Assembly: GCA_900557365.1 (NCBI GenBank)
Contig: UPXR01000010.1
Span: forward strand, 1-25,606
Origin: an uncultured Dialister sp.
GTDB taxonomy: Bacteria > Bacillota_C > Negativicutes > Veillonellales > Dialisteraceae
Length of the DNA stretch: 25,606 nucleotides
Direction: 5' to 3'
Of this stretch, positions 22,936 to 25,606 are shown one piece after another. How positions within the stretch are numbered: position 1 is the stretch's first letter; each line of letters starts with the position of its first letter. The translations under genes and the position numbers were made by a program. The notes under the pieces were generated by a model. That model saw nothing but the letters and a program-made list of their open reading frames with translations. It did no database searches and was not told the origin of the DNA.

Positions 22936-23703
22936 ATGAAAAATATCAGGACGTACATTCTGGCTTTTCTGGCCTTTCTCCTGATCCTGGCAGGCGGGAT
23001 GTCTGCGGCGGAAGCGGCGTCTCTGGAGGACCGGGCGGGGCTCCTGACACCGGAGGACCGGAGCCGGGTTGAGCAGACTCTTTCCGAAATCGGACAGAAG
23101 CACGGTGTGACCGTCAATGCCGTTACGATCCGTTCTCCCGGCAGTCTCCGCATCGGCGATTACGCAAGCCGGCTGCGGCAGAGCAGCTACCGGAGCGGAC
23201 AGAAGGGGAATATGCTTTTTGTGATTTCTGCAGGAACAAGCGAATGGTATATTTCCACGGACCCGGATATGCGGAAAATCATTCCCGATAAGAATCTGTC
23301 CGATCAGGTCAGGGGCAGTGTCCTGCCGCTCCTGAAACAGAGAAACTTTGCGGAAGCCCTGATGGCCTACGGCGCCATGGCGGATCAGAGTTTGACTTAC
23401 TATGAAAAGGAAGGCAGGCCCTATGCCCCGCCGAAGCCGTTCAGCCCGATTGCGGCGGGCATATCTGTCCTTCTTGCGGCTCTTTTGGGGATTGCGGTGC
23501 GGCAGCACTTTGTAGGGCGCATGAGCAATGTCCGGCCGGCCCTGGCAGCAGGAGAATATCTGGACAGGAAAAGCTTTGCTCTGGAGGACCGAAGGGATAT
23601 TTATCTCCATACCCGCGTATCGGTGGTGCCCAAGGGAAATTCCCATCACGGCAGTATCGGCGGCGGAGGAGGCTCCGGAGGCGGTACGGGCGGAAGATTC
23701 TGA
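22936..23703 (+). CDS. TPM-domain membrane protein (YgcG/YdjH-like)
   Basis: This is a 255-residue exported protein. It has a signal peptide (about 1-28, ending SAAEAA) and a TPM domain (about 30-150) with DRAGLLTPEDRSRVEQTL, GNMLFVISAG and a typical WYISTDPDM. One membrane helix follows near 160-182 (IAAGISVLLAALLGIAVRQ), then a cytoplasmic part. The tail is Gly/Ser/His-rich (GNSHHGSIGGGGGSGGG), as in YgcG proteins. Bacillus YdjH is the counterpart next to PspA. AAGGAGG sits 6 nt before the ATG. It ends the operon, and the nearest terminator is in the left end of the following IS remnant. Confidence 0.87.
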   Translation: MKNIRTYILAFLAFLLILAGGMSAAEAASLEDRAGLLTPEDRSRVEQTLSEIGQKHGVTVNAVTIRSPGSLRIGDYASRLRQSSYRSGQKGNMLFVISAGTSEWYISTDPDMRKIIPDKNLSDQVRGSVLPLLKQRNFAEALMAYGAMADQSLTYYEKEGRPYAPPKPFSPIAAGISVLLAALLGIAVRQHFVGRMSNVRPALAAGEYLDRKSFALEDRRDIYLHTRVSVVPKGNSHHGSIGGGGGSGGGTGGRF

Positions 23704-23742
23704 CCGGAAAAGAAAATACCGGAACGGCAAAGGAACCGTGGA

Positions 23743-23788
23743 CTGAACCCAAATGTTTGAACACCAAACAGGAGGGTTCAGTTTTTTT
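23743..23788 (+). terminator. Terminator formed by the left end of the IS remnant
   Basis: CTGAACCC (23743-23750) pairs with GGGTTCAG (23774-23781), enclosing TGTTTG/CAAACA (23754-23759 with 23765-23770), then seven T (23782-23788). The hairpin uses the terminal repeat of the IS as its outer arm. It would stop readthrough into the transposase and now also ends the SPFH operon. Confidence 0.8.
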
Positions 23789-23802
23789 ATGACTCAATTG
23801 AC

Positions 23803-23927
23803 ATGAGAACAAAAATTGAAATTTATCACAAACAGAAAAGAGGATATTCCTGTTCCGCATTAGCCAAAGAATAGGTATAGACGACCGTGCCATACGACAT
23901 TTGATTCGACTGATTGATTGCCACGGA
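23803..23927 (+). pseudogene. IS3-family orfA remnant
   Basis: ATG 23803 opens M-R-T-K-I-E-I-Y-H-K-Q-K-R-G-Y-S-C-S-A-L-A-K-E and then stops at TAG 23872. Adding one T there restores L-G-I-D-D-R-A-I-R-H-L-I-R-L, the helix-turn-helix of an IS3 OrfA, so a 1-nt deletion broke the frame. The rest of the gene is lost at a deletion joint near 23925. Confidence 0.7.
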
Positions 23928-24258
23928 TAAGAAGAATCCGAAATTAAACGGGTTGATTTTCCATAGCGATCAGGGCTGGCAGTACCGGATGGCACAATAC
24001 CGCCTGATACTGAAAGAGAAAGGGATTCAGCAGTCGATGTCCAGAAAAGGGAATTGTCTGGATAACTGTATAATGGAAAATTTCTTCGGGAAGATGAAAA
24101 AAGAGATGTTTTATGGGCATGAAGATGAGTTCAAAAGTCTGGAAGAGTTACAGAAAGCGATGGAAGAATATATTGACTATTACAATACAGAACGGATTCA
24201 AGTGCGCTGAAAAGGCATAACCCCCTGTCAAGCAAGGAATTATGCCTTAAACGCTTAG
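23925..24258 (+). pseudogene. IS3-family transposase (orfB) 3' remnant
   Basis: The frame encodes the end of an IS150-type DDE transposase: GLIFHSDQGWQYRM carries the second catalytic Asp, and QSMSRKGNCLDNCIMENFFG carries the catalytic Glu. The first Asp and all upstream parts are deleted. A TGA at 24208-24210 interrupts the frame; with a leucine codon there it reads on as K-G-I-T-P-C-Q-A-R-N-Y to the natural TAG at 24256-24258, next to the right repeat. Confidence 0.85.
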
Positions 24259-24350
24259 TGTTTATTTTGTTCAAATAATTGGGTTCACTACATGAGCCGG
24301 GGGATTCTTATTTTGTTTTAACCCTATAGACTTCGGGGAAATTATTCTAA

Positions 24351-24926
24351 TTATCGACTTTTCATAGAAAATTCTAAAATCTTTTTATCTGGAAGTTGCA
24401 TTTTTACACGATAGGTACTACGAACGGTAGCACCAAAAGAGTTTTGCGCATCTACGTCACCAATAACTAAAACAATATCGCCGTGACGCGAAACGGTCGG
24501 CATTGCCGGGTAGTCTGCGCTATTTGGATTTTTTAAGTTATTGGCTACCACGTTCCAAGCAGCATATGTATAGTCTGTGCGTTCATCGTTAGTAATCAGC
24601 AAATCCGATATTTTGTTGGCGGCTTTTCCGTTACGATAAACGGTTTCCGGTCCGTACATGATACCGGCAATCTGCTTATCAGGAGTCAGCGAAAAAAGAA
24701 TTTCACCGTAGTTACCATATTTCATGGCAAACATAGGCGGATTATCTTTGTATTTGGTGATGTTTTCTAATTCACCAGTAATACCGTTAGCGTTAAATAC
24801 AGCAATAGCCGCTTTTTCCTGCTCCTCGTTCATGCCGGTTTTTTCGGCCAGCTCGCTACTACCGCATCCATCCAGTAATACACAGGTAAAAACTGTTAAC
24901 AATACCATTAAAAATTTTTTCATCAT
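24351..24926 (-). CDS. Small lipoprotein of unknown function, AT-rich
   Basis: This is a 191-residue protein starting M-M-K-K-F-L with a hydrophobic core and lipobox L-L-D-G-C, so it should be a lipoprotein. The C-terminal half (A-W-N-V-V-A-N-N-L-K-N-P-N-S-A-D-Y-P followed by G-D-V-D-A-Q-N-S-F-G-A) recalls a small domain found in phage- and plasmid-linked lipoproteins and zinc-ribbon proteins, but I cannot name the family firmly. An upstream ATG at 24944 is in frame but lies before the GGGAGG ribosome site, so ATG 24926 (or the next codon) is preferred. Codon use is far more AT-rich than the core genes, suggesting transfer. Confidence 0.75.
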   Translation of the reverse strand: MMKKFLMVLLTVFTCVLLDGCGSSELAEKTGMNEEQEKAAIAVFNANGITGELENITKYKDNPPMFAMKYGNYGEILFSLTPDKQIAGIMYGPETVYRNGKAANKISDLLITNDERTDYTYAAWNVVANNLKNPNSADYPAMPTVSRHGDIVLVIGDVDAQNSFGATVRSTYRVKMQLPDKKILEFSMKSR

Positions 24927-24994
24927 AAATACCTCCCTATTCATCTGACTTAATCGATATATTTCGTTAAGCTCACCATATCTATGCTATTCAC

Positions 24995-25558
24995 TTATTT
25001 CGTAGTAGCCTCTTTTTCGTTTTCTTCTTTATTATTATTTGAATTAACCTCCTCTGTTTTTTTCTCTTTTTGGTACTTATCTTGTTCTAAAAGGGTATCA
25101 ATTCTTTCAAGAATTTTACCTTGATCTAACTTATCTAATTTGTCACAAGCCTTAATGAGCTTTACCATATCGTCTGAAAAATAAGTAGATACTAATTTAA
25201 GAACACGATCCTTATCAAAACTTTCAGTATTCTCTAATTTTTGTAACCCATTTTGAATTTTTTCAGGCTGATCGGTTGAATTTAGTTTTGTTTCCTTTGA
25301 TAAACGCTGCATCGGGACATCAAAACCCATAAGCCAAGCTTCGCTAACGTTGAGGGCTTTGGCTAAAATATATAATCGCTTTTGATTTGGCTTAACTTTG
25401 CCACTAACATATTGGCTTAGGTCATTTTTTCTAATAGGAATACCGTATTTATCACAAAAAGGTTTACATAAAGCTAACACATCTACTTGACGTAATTTCT
25501 GCACCTGCATTATGTGCTTTAATCGTGTTGCGGTATTTGGCAAATTACGTATGTGCAT
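24995..25558 (-). CDS. XRE-family repressor-like regulator
   Basis: This is a 187-residue protein. The N terminus (about 8-75) is a Cro/CI-type helix-turn-helix: RLKHIMQVQKLRQVDVL, then KNDLSQYVSGKVKPNQ as recognition region, and LYILAKALNVSEAWLMGFD, typical of phage and ICE repressors. A helical middle follows, and the last 35 residues are Lys/Glu/Asn-rich, likely disordered. No peptidase (LexA-like) motif is visible. TAGGAA precedes the ATG. An inverted repeat overlaps its start codon. It lies on the same strand as the lipoprotein gene, 68 nt upstream of it. AT-rich composition marks it as acquired DNA, probably the edge of a prophage or integrative element. Confidence 0.85.
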   Translation of the reverse strand: MHIRNLPNTATRLKHIMQVQKLRQVDVLALCKPFCDKYGIPIRKNDLSQYVSGKVKPNQKRLYILAKALNVSEAWLMGFDVPMQRLSKETKLNSTDQPEKIQNGLQKLENTESFDKDRVLKLVSTYFSDDMVKLIKACDKLDKLDQGKILERIDTLLEQDKYQKEKKTEEVNSNNNKEENEKEATTK

Positions 25559-25604
25559 TAAGGCATTCCTACTTATTTTTTTATTAATAGCTATATCCTT
25601 AATG
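25556..25604. promoter_or_regulatory. Inverted repeat at the XRE gene start (candidate operator)
   Basis: CATTAAGG (25556-25563) covers the start codon of the XRE gene and is repeated in reverse as CCTTAATG (25597-25604), 33 bp away, with AT-rich promoter-like DNA between. It is a plausible autoregulatory operator of the repressor; the window ends before any divergent gene can be seen. Confidence 0.4.
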
Positions 25605-25606
25605 GT

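Larger units (their letters stand above)
23744..24287 (+). mobile_element. Decayed IS3-family element (IS150-like), 544 bp
   Basis: Imperfect terminal inverted repeats TGAACCCAA..TTTGAACA (left, 23744-23770) and the reverse copy (right, 24259-24287) bound the element with TG..CA ends, as in the IS3 family. A full member would be about 1.2-1.5 kb; here the end of orfA and most of orfB are missing. Flanks GAC and CTA do not form a target duplication. It is immobile by itself and lies exactly where base composition shifts to AT-rich. Confidence 0.85.

Noticed and set aside
23741..24290. Target-site duplication around the IS remnant
   Set aside because: The three bases on each side (GAC and CTA) differ, and longer flanks do not match either.
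24211..24350. Terminator for the lipoprotein gene on the minus strand
   Set aside because: Only a 3-bp GC pairing without a U-run is present beyond its stop codon. The IS right end follows, and no convincing hairpin was found.

Overview
The window reads as the chromosome of a low-to-mid-GC Bacillota, most likely a Negativicutes such as a Dialister/Megasphaera relative. This is inferred from a T-box leader, GreA and LysS side by side, a type-2 ArgC, a PotE close to the proteobacterial protein, and a Bacillus-like YdjGHI cluster. No rRNA or tRNA gene is present to fix the taxonomy. From about 1 to 23.7 kb the codon use is GC-rich and homogeneous. The last 1.3 kb is clearly AT-rich.

Layout. 1-600: tail of an upstream gene, two terminators and an unexplained stretch with competing short repeats. 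604-2544: a LysR-type regulator (-) divergent from a small transaldolase / fructose-6-phosphate aldolase (+). 2612-5447: a promoter with a long leader, then a cytoplasmic gamma-glutamyltransferase-like protein and a uroporphyrinogen-decarboxylase-family protein as a tight pair. 5480-7675: greA and lysS. 7710-8709: an EamA permease with a terminator hairpin just before its ribosome site. 8710-9431: about 720 bp without a protein gene but dense in structure: G-rich repeats, a candidate small RNA, three pairs of 10-bp-period repeats, a strong promoter and a multi-hairpin leader. 9432-10775: potE. 10896-11600: a secreted protein of unknown function.

11640-18283 is on the minus strand: a methionine-binding lipoprotein (metQ) under a T-box with an apparent Met specifier, then an arginine operon transcribed M20D amidohydrolase - argF - argC - argB - argD from a promoter with an ArgR-box-like site. 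ArgF lacks the Asp of the usual ornithine-binding D-x-x-x-S-M-G loop (here G-V-W-V-T-M-G), which together with the amidohydrolase raises the possibility of an acylated route. Divergent from this operon is a CshA-like RNA helicase with a DEGD motif II and its own leader terminator.

20526-23703 is a three-gene operon (SPFH protein with three zinc ribbons, TFIIB-like zinc-ribbon membrane protein, TPM-domain membrane protein) matching the YdjI-YdjG-YdjH partners of PspA in Bacillus, but with no pspA here. A decayed 544-bp IS3-family element (23744-24287) then marks the border to AT-rich accessory DNA holding a small lipoprotein and a phage-type XRE repressor with an inverted repeat at its start codon.
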